A DNA stretch of 64,000 bases from Rhodohalobacter halophilus. Its GTDB lineage: Bacteria > Bacteroidota > Rhodothermia > Balneolales > Balneolaceae. The stretch covers positions 1-64,000 of the forward strand of contig NZ_MDWE01000022.1 of the NCBI RefSeq assembly GCF_001715195.1, read 5' to 3'. A model generated the notes under the pieces. It had not been told where the DNA came from. It made no database searches and saw only the letters and a program-made list of their open reading frames with translations. Both the position numbers and the translations under genes were made by a program. Below, one piece after another: positions 15,614-23,549 of this stretch. Positions within the stretch are counted from its first letter, which is position 1; each line of letters opens with the position of its first letter.

Positions 15614-16828
15614 ATGAAATTTTTCAAAAACATATCAATTATAACGTTCATCCTATTTTTTATCGCGGGCTTGATGAACCTGCAGGCGCAAACACAGGAG
15701 TACAAAATAGATGGCATGACCTTTGGTATGCCGGAAGCAAAAGTCTATACCGACGACTACGACGGACCACCTGTTGTGGGTGAGTATGTAACGATGCTGC
15801 CAAAACTTGCAAAACTGGATTATGAGGGTAACAAGCATCATCACGTTCGTCTCGACACATTTACACAGGAAATAGAAGTAGCCAGCGGAGTCCGTTACCG
15901 CGCATGGACATTCGGAGGAATGGTGCCGGGTCCGGTTATTCATGTGAAAGAAGGTGATCGAATCACCTTTACCATGAAAAACCGTTCAGACGAGATGGTT
16001 GAAATCACTCAGCCTATTGCTGAAATGATGCAGCAAAGTGAAGGACAGGGAGGACCCAGTGCAAATCTTGAGGTTCAGGCAAGTGTGAACGGATCTGAAT
16101 CTGCCGACCCATCCCCTTACCTTCGACAAATTCGTGAGAATAACTACATGGGGACAAAGTCTGCAATCATGCCGATGCCCCACTCCATGGACTTCCACTC
16201 CGGAACCGTTGCAAAAGATGATAAGTGGAGAACAATTGCTCCGGGTGAAACAATTGAGTTTGACTGGGTGGCAAACTATCCGGGAACATATATTTATCAC
16301 TGCGGAACTCCCAGTGTGTTGATGCATACTGCAATGGGTCAGCACGGTGTTGTGGTTGTTTCACCAAAAGACGGTTACGAAACCGATGAAAAAGTAGACG
16401 AAGAGTACGTAGTTGTTCAGTCTGAATATTACCTGAAAAAAGGATCGGGCGATCTCTACCAATACGACTTTGATGCTGCCCAGAATAAAAGACCGTCACA
16501 TGTTGTATTTAACGGTCACCAAACCATTCTTCACGATCAGCCGCTCACTGCCAATGCAGGAGAAAGAGTACGGATTCACTTTTCAAATAACGGCCCTAGC
16601 CTTACGTCCAGTTTCCACGTAATTGGCGGAATTTTCGATCGCGTCTGGATGGAAGGACATCCATTTAATGAAATGCGCGGAATGCAGACCGTTCTTCTTG
16701 GCGCTTCAAATTCAGCTACGATTGAATTTATAGTTCCTGAAGAGGGCAAATATATTCTCATTGACCACGAATTCGCCGATGCCGAAAAAGGTGCAACCGG
16801 AACCCTGGTTGCCGGCCCTAAGAAGTAA
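15614..16828 (+). CDS. nirK: copper-containing nitrite reductase (NirK family)
   Basis: A 404-residue two-cupredoxin enzyme with a signal peptide (cleavage near LQAQ). It reduces nitrite to NO in the periplasm. Type 1 copper ligands are His190, Cys230 and His238. Type 2 ligands are His195, His229 and His335. Asp193 and His296 sit at the catalytic Asp and His positions. The position five residues after His238, normally the axial Met, is Gln243 (MHTAMGQHG); Met241 is close by. A segment of about 50 residues rich in Glu/Gln/Ser, between ITFTMKNRS and PMPHSMDFH, is longer than in classical NirK. NirV-like, SCO and cupredoxin genes follow. Confidence 0.87.
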   Translation: MKFFKNISIITFILFFIAGLMNLQAQTQEYKIDGMTFGMPEAKVYTDDYDGPPVVGEYVTMLPKLAKLDYEGNKHHHVRLDTFTQEIEVASGVRYRAWTFGGMVPGPVIHVKEGDRITFTMKNRSDEMVEITQPIAEMMQQSEGQGGPSANLEVQASVNGSESADPSPYLRQIRENNYMGTKSAIMPMPHSMDFHSGTVAKDDKWRTIAPGETIEFDWVANYPGTYIYHCGTPSVLMHTAMGQHGVVVVSPKDGYETDEKVDEEYVVVQSEYYLKKGSGDLYQYDFDAAQNKRPSHVVFNGHQTILHDQPLTANAGERVRIHFSNNGPSLTSSFHVIGGIFDRVWMEGHPFNEMRGMQTVLLGASNSATIEFIVPEEGKYILIDHEFADAEKGATGTLVAGPKK

Positions 16829-16832
16829 AGTC

Positions 16833-17624
16833 ATGAAACTGCCTTTCAAGACATATCATCGACTGATACCTGTCCTGACTCTCCTGCTTCTAATTCTGGC
16901 AGCAGGAGTACAGGCACAGGAACGCGCGGTAACCATACCGGAAGGCAGTTTTCACTCAGTACTTCCGGAAGTTGAAGGGGAACCCCATCAGATTGATGCA
17001 TTCAAACTCGATACTACCGCAGTAACAAATGGAGAGTATCTGCAATTTCTGAAAGCCAACCCTGAATGGAGACGATCACAAATTTCTCCCCTCTTTGCAG
17101 GCAGCGACTATTTGCGGCATTGGGAAGAGGATCTTCGGATTGGCGATAAAGAGAGTCCGGATCAACCCGTAACCCGTGTCTCGTGGTTTGCAGCTAATGC
17201 TTATTGCGGCTGGCAAGGCGGAAGACTTCCAACTCTTAATGAGTGGGAGTTTGCAGCACAGGCAATGGACTTTGAAAACTCAACCGAAGCCAACCGATTT
17301 AGCAGTGAGCTGATTGGGTGGTACTCGGCTGTGGATACCAACTCAAAAAGTGAGGTGGGATCAACGGGAATTGAGAATCAATACGGAGTGAAAGATCTCT
17401 TCGGTTTGATCATGGAGTGGGTCGAAGATTTTAACCCTCCGGTGGCAGATGACATCTCTCTCGATTGCGGGACTGTCGGACGCATGCAGGGTGACCCAAC
17501 TGTTTACAGTTACGCCATGTCTATCCGGTACATTACCCGTATGAGCTTCAAACCTAAAAGCACAACCGGTATGTTAGGATTCCGATGTGCTTACGATATG
17601 AGCGCCAATGAAAAGGAGATTTAA
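16833..17624 (+). CDS. nirV: NirV-like formylglycine-generating-enzyme-fold protein
   Basis: A 263-residue secreted protein (signal MKLPFKTYHRLIPVLTLLLLILAAGVQA). The mature part has the FGE-sulfatase fold markers: FKLDTTAVTNGEYLQFL, PVTRVSWFAANAYCGWQGGRLPTLNEWEFAA, and a C-terminal GFRCAYD. NirV proteins of this fold are commonly encoded next to nirK; their role is unsettled. The ATG at 16833 is chosen because it begins the signal peptide directly after the nirK stop; the longer frame overlaps nirK. The terminal FRCA segment is conserved, but catalytic Cys pairs of true formylglycine enzymes are not evident. Confidence 0.82.
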   Translation: MKLPFKTYHRLIPVLTLLLLILAAGVQAQERAVTIPEGSFHSVLPEVEGEPHQIDAFKLDTTAVTNGEYLQFLKANPEWRRSQISPLFAGSDYLRHWEEDLRIGDKESPDQPVTRVSWFAANAYCGWQGGRLPTLNEWEFAAQAMDFENSTEANRFSSELIGWYSAVDTNSKSEVGSTGIENQYGVKDLFGLIMEWVEDFNPPVADDISLDCGTVGRMQGDPTVYSYAMSIRYITRMSFKPKSTTGMLGFRCAYDMSANEKEI

Positions 17625-17625
17625 C

Positions 17626-18258
17626 ATGAAATTTTTAAAAGCCATTTCAATATGGATGTTACTTGTTTCGGTCACTGCCGTAACTGCCCAGCACAGTCAC
17701 TCAGACGGGCACGATCACGGTCAGGCCGCGCATCACGCTAAAGTGATGGAGTCTGACAATACATTTCACTCTGAATCACTCTATCAGGTTCCGACTTTAT
17801 GGATGAACCAGAACGGAGAAGAAGTACAGATTCAGGATTTTGCCGGTCAACCTTTGATCGTGGTGATGTTTTATGGTAAGTGTACCGAAACCTGCCCGAT
17901 GTTGATTCAGCGAACCTGGAAACTCTACTCCTCTCTGAGTGAAGAGACTCAGGAGAAAGTCCACGTTCTGGCAGTCAGCTTTGATTACAAAAATGACACA
18001 CCAGAGGCACTGAAAAAGTATGCAGAGTACGAGCAGCTCGATCTGCCCGGATGGAATTTTGTAACCGCCGGCCAGACGGATATCCGTCAGCTTGCCGCCC
18101 TTTTGGGAGTTCAATACCGTGAACGCAGCGACGGTCATTTCGATCACTCAAACCTGATTACGGTTTTAGACAAGTTTGGAAATATCAGCCGCAGGATTGA
18201 AGGAATTATCGGAGATCTGAATGATGACTTAAAATTTATAGAATCGCTGGTTCAGTGA
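17626..18258 (+). CDS. SCO family copper chaperone/thioredoxin-fold protein
   Basis: A 210-residue protein with signal peptide, then a His-rich stretch (HSHSDGHDHGQAAHH) that can bind metal. The thioredoxin-like domain has the SCO motif KCTETCPML (C-x3-C) and the distal His in HFDHSNL. SCO proteins deliver copper or reduce cysteines at copper sites, usually for cytochrome oxidase. Here the neighbours suggest NirK or the cupredoxins as clients, which is inference. The ATG at 17626 has AAGGAG seven bases upstream and is preferred to the ATG at 17608. It overlaps the next gene by four bases (GTGA). Confidence 0.9.
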   Translation: MKFLKAISIWMLLVSVTAVTAQHSHSDGHDHGQAAHHAKVMESDNTFHSESLYQVPTLWMNQNGEEVQIQDFAGQPLIVVMFYGKCTETCPMLIQRTWKLYSSLSEETQEKVHVLAVSFDYKNDTPEALKKYAEYEQLDLPGWNFVTAGQTDIRQLAALLGVQYRERSDGHFDHSNLITVLDKFGNISRRIEGIIGDLNDDLKFIESLVQ

Positions 18259-18641
18259 GATGGATCATCTTCCATATTGCCCTGATGTTTCTGACCTCTA
18301 ACGAAGTGAACGCACAACAAATTCAACCAACAGAAACAGATACCGTTACCATCCGAATTGTGGGATCAATGGCAGATTCCAGGTTTGTACCGGCTGAAAT
18401 TGAAATCCGTAAAGGAGACCTGCTAAAGTTTATTGTGGAGGAAGGTGTACATACTGTTACGGCTTACCACCCCGATAACCGCAGACCAATTGGTATACCT
18501 GAAGAGGCAGAGTCCTTTGATTCCGATATTCTTCAAAAAGGTGAGGTTTGGTTTTATCAGCCGAATGTAGCCGGAGAATACAACTACTTCTGCCGCCCCC
18601 ACGAACGAATGGGACACAAAGGAAAATTTATCGTCCGATAA
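18255..18641 (+). CDS. plastocyanin-like cupredoxin with altered axial position
   Basis: A 128-residue secreted single-domain cupredoxin. Copper ligands expected are His66 (GVHTVTAY), Cys113 and His116 (YFCRPHERMGHKG). In plastocyanins the axial Met lies eight residues after the Cys. Here that residue is His121, while Met119 lies two residues earlier. Either a Met shift or a His ligand is possible. It probably carries electrons in the periplasm for NirK or other acceptors. The GTG start overlaps the sco stop codon, indicating translational coupling. Confidence 0.82.
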   Translation: MRWIIFHIALMFLTSNEVNAQQIQPTETDTVTIRIVGSMADSRFVPAEIEIRKGDLLKFIVEEGVHTVTAYHPDNRRPIGIPEEAESFDSDILQKGEVWFYQPNVAGEYNYFCRPHERMGHKGKFIVR

Positions 18642-18690
18642 CCGGACAAAATCAAAGAAACAGTTTACTAAATCTAAATTTAACAGAATC

Positions 18691-19158
18691 ATGAAACGTA
18701 CAATTAAAACACTTATCACACTATTTACAGCACTTATAATCGCTCTACCAGCTTTTGCCACAGGTGAAAGTGATGAAATCAGAACTGTTCACATCAAAGG
18801 ACAGGACAACATGAAATTTGATGTGGAACTGATTGAAGCAAAACCCGGTGAAACGATTAAAATCATCTTTGAGACAGTGAGCAATATGCCGCCTCAGGCG
18901 ATGTCTCATAACATAGCTATTGTAGATCTTGGAACAGATACGGATGCGTTTGCACAAGCTTCCATGTCGGCCCGTGACAATGAGTTCATCGCGCCAGATT
19001 ATGAAGATCAGGTAATTTTCAACACCCCAATGCTTGGTGGCGGTGACTCTGTAGAGATGGAATTTACCGTGCCCGAAACCAAAGGTGACTACGACTTTGT
19101 CTGCACCTTCCCGGGGCACTATATGGCCGGAATGGTAGGTATTCTTCGGGTACAGTAA
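18691..19158 (+). CDS. azurin/auracyanin-like cupredoxin
   Basis: A 155-residue blue copper protein with signal peptide (cleavage near AFATG). The copper ligands are His in QAMSHNIAI, and Cys and His in CTFPGHYMAGMVG, with Met residues at the axial end of the loop. The segment between, with DTDAFAQASMSARDNEFI, is the helical flap of azurin-type proteins. It is a natural electron donor for NirK. It follows the plastocyanin-like gene by 49 bases. Confidence 0.9.
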   Translation: MKRTIKTLITLFTALIIALPAFATGESDEIRTVHIKGQDNMKFDVELIEAKPGETIKIIFETVSNMPPQAMSHNIAIVDLGTDTDAFAQASMSARDNEFIAPDYEDQVIFNTPMLGGGDSVEMEFTVPETKGDYDFVCTFPGHYMAGMVGILRVQ

Positions 19159-19189
19159 CCGTTCAATTATTCCTTTACACTGAACACCT

Positions 19190-19621
19190 ATGCTTGCTGA
19201 ATCAGGTATATACGCAATAAAAGCCTGTGAGTATCTGGCCAACATCGGAGAGGATGAAGTCTGTCCGACCCGGAAAATCAGTCATCAACTTGGCTTGTCA
19301 AATGAATACCTGGTTAAAGTATTTCAGAAACTGAAAAAGAATGGCATTATCCGGTCGCAAAAGGGAGCGGCCGGAGGTGTTCAATTAAACATGAATGCCG
19401 CATCCATTACGCTTTATCGAATCATCAAAGCGACAAACCCCTCTTATTTGGAGATTATAAACCCGGTTGATATCCATGTGCTAAAAAATAGACACGACAA
19501 ACTTTACACATCGTTGATTACCCATGTTCATGATGTTCAGAATTTCCTCAAAAATACAACTTTAAAAGAATTTGCAGATAGCCGTTCCGGCGGTCTGCCT
19601 ATAACCACTAAAAATCCTTAA
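19190..19621 (+). CDS. Rrf2 family regulator lacking cluster cysteines
   Basis: A 143-residue Rrf2 winged-helix protein. It begins SGIYAIKACEYLANIG, with the recognition region KISHQLGLSNEYLVKVFQKLKKNGIIRSQKGAAGGVQL typical of NsrR/IscR. The three cysteines that bind the cluster in NsrR and IscR (around residues 90-106) are missing; the only cysteines are in the first 25 residues. The part after the winged helix has LEIINPVDIHVL instead. It could be a cluster-free Rrf2 type or use another signal. It lies inside the cluster it may regulate, and the AAGACA repeats upstream of 15181 are candidate sites. Confidence 0.85.
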   Translation: MLAESGIYAIKACEYLANIGEDEVCPTRKISHQLGLSNEYLVKVFQKLKKNGIIRSQKGAAGGVQLNMNAASITLYRIIKATNPSYLEIINPVDIHVLKNRHDKLYTSLITHVHDVQNFLKNTTLKEFADSRSGGLPITTKNP

Positions 19622-19627
19622 ATATCT

Positions 19628-20350
19628 ATGAATCAGAAGAACTTATCAGAAATGACCGTAGGCGATATTGTAGCAGAAAATTACAATGCTGCGGGCGTAT
19701 TAAAAGAGTATGGAATTGACTTTTGCTGTGGAGGAGGACTTCCACTCGCAACTGCTTGCGAAAAGAATGGCGCTGATGTAGATCAAGTTACCTTCAAAAT
19801 TGTAAATCTTACAGATGAACGTAATTCAAATCATAAATTCACAGCTTGGGAACCCGATTTTCTCATCGATTACATCATAAATAATCATCACTCCTATGTC
19901 CGTAAAAAGGTGGATGAAATTTCGGCCTACGCTGCGAAAGTAGCCAAAGTGCACGGTGAACGGTATCCTGAAAACATTGAGATTTACCAGCACTTTATAA
20001 CTCTGGCTAATGAAATGATTGAACACCTTGAATCAGAAGAGTTGCGAGTCTTCCCTCTTATCAAAAATATTCATGAACGCTTGAAGAGTGGAGAAACTCC
20101 GGACGAGGAGTTGATTAAGAAGCTCAAAAAGGAGCTTGAACTGATGGAAGATGAACATGAAACTGCCGGAGATCTGATGAAAGCGATTCATGAGCTCAGC
20201 AACGGTTTCACACCGCCTGCTGATGCCTGTGCCACTTATCAAATCCTTTATCAGAACCTGAAAGGGTTTGAGGAAGACCTGCACCGACACGTTCATCTCG
20301 AGAACAATATTTTATTCAAGAAGGCTGAACGGTTCATACCCGCAGCTTAA
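19628..20350 (+). CDS. ric: iron-sulfur cluster repair di-iron protein RIC
   Basis: A 240-residue RIC (YtfE/ScdA) protein that repairs Fe-S clusters damaged by NO or oxidants. The ScdA_N domain carries YGIDFCCGGGLPLATACEK. The hemerythrin-like part has NNHHSYVRKK, EHLESEELRVFPLI, EDEHETAGDLM and HRHVHLENNILF, which provide the His and Glu ligands of the di-iron site. All ligands appear to be present, unlike in the copy at 7522-8259. It is 6 bases downstream of the Rrf2 gene, so the two are probably co-transcribed. Its length is normal. Confidence 0.93.
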   Translation: MNQKNLSEMTVGDIVAENYNAAGVLKEYGIDFCCGGGLPLATACEKNGADVDQVTFKIVNLTDERNSNHKFTAWEPDFLIDYIINNHHSYVRKKVDEISAYAAKVAKVHGERYPENIEIYQHFITLANEMIEHLESEELRVFPLIKNIHERLKSGETPDEELIKKLKKELELMEDEHETAGDLMKAIHELSNGFTPPADACATYQILYQNLKGFEEDLHRHVHLENNILFKKAERFIPAA

Positions 20351-20432
20351 GAGACGATTGCTGTAAATGACTATCGGGCCGGATTTGAAAGGCCGGTCCG
20401 ATTTACCAATTAATATCACAAAAGCGATCTAA

Positions 20433-20921
20433 ATGTACGTTTGGTCTGCACTGATTCACATCATCATTGCCTGCTTCTGGATCGGTGGAATGCTCTTTAT
20501 GGTAGCTATTCTGGTTCCGGCCACCCGAAATAAACTTGCTTCACAACGCGGACTACTATTCACTGAACTGGGCACTCGTTTTAGCCGAATGAGCTGGCTT
20601 CTCTTCCCTATTCTTTTTATTACGGGAATCACCGCGCTGCTTGGCCGCGGATACTCCATCCAGGATCTACTGTCCATGTCCTTTTGGAAAAGCATGTATG
20701 GCACTACCCTGCTAAATAAACTGACTGTATTCTCGCTGATGCTGATTGTAACGGCGATCCACGATTTCTGGCTAGGTCCCAAAGCGGCAACGCTGATGGA
20801 TAGTAAACCGGATAGTGACCTCACCAAAACATATCGAAAGGCATCCAGCTGGGGTGGCAGAATAAATTTAGTTCTGGGGCTCGTTATCCTGTACTTTGCA
20901 GTATCTTTGGTGAGATGGTAA
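20433..20921 (+). CDS. CopD-like four-helix membrane protein
   Basis: A 162-residue membrane protein with four helices. It starts WSALIHIIIACFWIGGMLFMVAILVPATR, which is the CopD/YcnJ-type pattern with a His in helix 1 and a Gly/Met-rich turn, and contains LLNKLTVFSLMLIVTAIHDFWLGPKA. CopD-family proteins handle copper across the inner membrane or hold heme b. It follows RIC after 82 bases and fits the copper context. The precise role is not fixed by sequence. Confidence 0.7.
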   Translation: MYVWSALIHIIIACFWIGGMLFMVAILVPATRNKLASQRGLLFTELGTRFSRMSWLLFPILFITGITALLGRGYSIQDLLSMSFWKSMYGTTLLNKLTVFSLMLIVTAIHDFWLGPKAATLMDSKPDSDLTKTYRKASSWGGRINLVLGLVILYFAVSLVRW

Positions 20922-20971
20922 CTTTTATGCCAACTGATACTTACAAATTCTATTAATAAATTTTCTAACCC

Positions 20972-21421
20972 ATGCCTACATCCACGCGCTGGTTTGTCCG
21001 TTCCGGAATGGTTTATTTTCTGCTTGGAGTAATTCTCGCTTTTTTAAGTGAGTTTGAACTTTTCAGTAAAATCTCACTCCTGCCCGTTTACTGGCACATG
21101 CTAGTGATTGGGTGGATTACACAGTTGATCATTGGTGTATCCGTCTGGATGTTTCCTCGAAAATATCGCGACAAGAAAAAGAGAGAGTCTATACTGGTCT
21201 GGACTACGTTCTGGTCCCTCAACCTCGGGTTGATTTTACGTTTCATCTCTGAACCGATCTTGCACCTCTATCCCGGCAGCACTCTGCTCAATGGAGTTGT
21301 CATTCTATCTGCTCTTCTCCAGGTCACAGCATTTCTTTGTTACATCGCCGAAATCTGGCCAAGGCTTCAACCCAGGAAGAAAAGACGGCAAAAATCAAAG
21401 AAAAGAGAGGTAAACGCATGA
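20972..21421 (+). CDS. four-helix membrane protein, member A of a paralogous pair
   Basis: A 149-residue protein with four membrane helices and a basic C-terminal tail (KKRRQKSKKREVNA). The segment YWHMLVIGWITQLIIGVSVWMFPRK resembles one helix pair of heme-copper oxidase subunit I and NnrS proteins, with a conserved His. The next gene encodes a close layout match (VHYELAIWGWMVQFIIGTAYWMFPK). They share four bases (ATGA) and probably form a heterodimer. A heme-binding or NO-related membrane role is inferred from motif and context. Confidence 0.65.
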   Translation: MPTSTRWFVRSGMVYFLLGVILAFLSEFELFSKISLLPVYWHMLVIGWITQLIIGVSVWMFPRKYRDKKKRESILVWTTFWSLNLGLILRFISEPILHLYPGSTLLNGVVILSALLQVTAFLCYIAEIWPRLQPRKKRRQKSKKREVNA

Positions 21422-21834
21422 TGCCGCTTCAATCGATATGGATGATGAAAATCTCCCTGATGTGGCTTCTTATCTCGATTTTCATAGGAGGACTGATACT
21501 CATTGAGAAAGCCGCTGGAGTTCTTCCGGCTGTCTGGGGATTACTCTCAGTTCATTACGAATTGGCTATTTGGGGATGGATGGTTCAATTTATCATCGGT
21601 ACTGCCTACTGGATGTTCCCCAAATTCCTGACAGGAACCAGAAGAGGCCCCGAATGGGCTGCGTGGTCTGTTGTCGTCCTTCTAAATGCAGGAGTGATTT
21701 CCCTGATTAGTTCTGTGTTGCCACAGTTTGGTTATCTGCCAAAACTAGGGCGAGGTCTGATTTTGTTGAGCATTCTTGCTTTTGTTACCCTGACCTGGAA
21801 ACGGGTTGTTACCTACCGTAACCACTCTCATTGA
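21418..21834 (+). CDS. four-helix membrane protein, member B of a paralogous pair
   Basis: A 138-residue protein starting at the ATG that overlaps the stop of member A. It has four helices, an HYELAIWGW motif aligned with WHMLVIGW of member A, and a shared YWMFPK ending to the second helix. The longer frame starting at 21337 is not used because it lies inside member A. It is the last gene of the plus-strand copper/nitrite cluster. No family name can be assigned from the sequence. Confidence 0.62.
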   Translation: MMPLQSIWMMKISLMWLLISIFIGGLILIEKAAGVLPAVWGLLSVHYELAIWGWMVQFIIGTAYWMFPKFLTGTRRGPEWAAWSVVVLLNAGVISLISSVLPQFGYLPKLGRGLILLSILAFVTLTWKRVVTYRNHSH

Positions 21835-21840
21835 AAGACT

Positions 21841-21981
21841 TCATCGGTCATTCTGCCTGAAAATCGGCACCGGAATTCTCTCTTTGATTCGCAGTGTCAG
21901 CAGCTGAACCGAAAGTTTCGCGATGTATCGAATGATGTCGATCAACATATAGAGTCCGAGTAAGCGTGTGAGCAAATCCAT
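21841..21981 (-). CDS. possible 46-residue small protein
   Basis: The open frame encodes MDLLTRLLGLYMLIDIIRYI followed by a basic amphipathic tail. It is shorter than typical gene callers report. It has ATG and a proper stop, but no clear ribosome site, and lies between convergent genes. The hydrophobic start could be a membrane anchor. It remains speculative. Confidence 0.25.
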   Translation of the reverse strand: MDLLTRLLGLYMLIDIIRYIAKLSVQLLTLRIKERIPVPIFRQNDR

Positions 21982-22091
21982 AAGTAAATTGTTTTGTGTA
22001 GCAATAAAGAGTTTTCAGGGGATGAACTGTTACAAAACAATTGCTATGTACCCGGAATCTAATCTAACAGAATCAGATTCTTGCCTTTGAA

Positions 22092-23459
22092 CTATTCCGC
22101 TACATAAACAGTCTTAATATTCACAAATTCCCGTATCCCAAAATGTGACAGCTCGCGTCCGTAACCACTCTCTTTAATACCGCCGAACGGAAGTCTCGAA
22201 TCTGATTTCACCAGAGAGTTCACAAAACAGTTTCCGGCATTCAATTTTTTGGATGCGATCTCCTCTCCTTTTTCCAAATCTTCTGTGAAGACAGAAGCCC
22301 CCAGTCCAAAGATAGAATCGTTTGCAATTCGAACGGCATCCTCTTCATCCCGTGCTTTGATGATTGCAGCCACCGGGCCAAAAAGTTCCTCTTCGTAGGC
22401 AGCCATACCCGGATTCACATCTGTAAGAACAGTAGGCGGATACCAGGCACCTTTTTGATCCGGTATCTTTCCACCCAACAGGCATTTAGCACCTTTATCT
22501 ACACTTCGCTTAACCTGATCATGAAGCTCATCCCGAAGATCATTTCGTGCCTGAGGGCCTAAATCATAATCACGGCTCATCGGATCACCCATCGTTCTTT
22601 TTTTCATCTCTGATACAAAACGTTCTTCAAACGCTTTCAGTTTGGACTCCACAACAATAAACCTTTTGGCTGCAATGCAGCTCTGCCCGTTGTTGATGAG
22701 CCGGCTGTTTACACATGTTGGAATTGCCTTCTCAAGGTCTGCATCTTCCAGAATCAAGTAGGGATCACTACCGCCCAATTCCAATACAGTTTTCTTGAGT
22801 TCTGCTCCTGCCTTCTTCGCCACCGCTTTACCCGCAGGCACACTTCCCGTAAGCGTTACAGCCTTCACGATTGGACTCTCAATAACGCGCGCTACATCAC
22901 TGCTGCTTATTTTAAGAGTACTGAAGAGATTTTCAGGAAATCCGGCATCTTTAAATATCTCTTCAATTGCCAGCGCGGATCCGGTGACGTTTGACGCGTG
23001 CTTTAAAACTCCTGCATTGCCTGCCATCATTCCGGGTACAGCAAACCGAAAAACCTGCCAGAATGGAAAGTTCCAGGGCATCACTGCCAGTACAGTGCCC
23101 AAAGGCCGGAACGTTACAAAACTCTTTTTTGCATCTGTTTCAATTATCTGATCCGCAAGAAATGATTCTCCATTTTCTGCGTAATAATCGCATACCCATG
23201 CACACTTTTCAACTTCTGCTTCAGCCCCGGCAATCGGCTTTCCCATCTCCAGAGTCATGAGTTTCGCAAACTCAGCTTTTCGATTCCTAAGAATCTCCCC
23301 TGCTCTTTTTAACAGATCAGATCTTTCGCTGAAGGGAACACTTTGCCATTCCCGGAAAGCCTCTTCACTGTTGTTGAGAATTTGATCAACTTCGGCATTT
23401 GTGTGAGGCTGATACTCAGCAATTACTTCTCCGGTTGCAGGGTTTATGGATTTCATCAT
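22092..23459 (-). CDS. NAD(P)-dependent succinate-semialdehyde dehydrogenase-like ALDH
   Basis: A 455-residue aldehyde dehydrogenase. It has PWNFPFWQVFRFAVPGMMAGN, the general base Glu in ELGGSDPYLILED, and the catalytic Cys in NNGQSCIAAKRF. The C-terminal LPFGGIKESGYGRELSHFGIREFVNIKTV is typical of bacterial succinate-semialdehyde dehydrogenases of this length. It oxidises an aldehyde to an acid with NAD(P). The aldehyde used cannot be fixed by sequence. It is on the same strand as the tryptophanase gene, 90 bases away. Confidence 0.86.
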   Translation of the reverse strand: MMKSINPATGEVIAEYQPHTNAEVDQILNNSEEAFREWQSVPFSERSDLLKRAGEILRNRKAEFAKLMTLEMGKPIAGAEAEVEKCAWVCDYYAENGESFLADQIIETDAKKSFVTFRPLGTVLAVMPWNFPFWQVFRFAVPGMMAGNAGVLKHASNVTGSALAIEEIFKDAGFPENLFSTLKISSSDVARVIESPIVKAVTLTGSVPAGKAVAKKAGAELKKTVLELGGSDPYLILEDADLEKAIPTCVNSRLINNGQSCIAAKRFIVVESKLKAFEERFVSEMKKRTMGDPMSRDYDLGPQARNDLRDELHDQVKRSVDKGAKCLLGGKIPDQKGAWYPPTVLTDVNPGMAAYEEELFGPVAAIIKARDEEDAVRIANDSIFGLGASVFTEDLEKGEEIASKKLNAGNCFVNSLVKSDSRLPFGGIKESGYGRELSHFGIREFVNIKTVYVAE

Positions 23460-23549
23460 TTTTTACTCTAAGAATTTCGATTGATAATTTTTCTAATAAC
23501 AAATGTAACAGTTCAGTCACTCCATTTCATGGAAAGTTGAAAACAACAT

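Noticed and set aside
20351-20432. Possible terminator after RIC
   Set aside because: A GGCCGG-containing stretch gives only a partial stem and no T-run; the cluster seems to continue.
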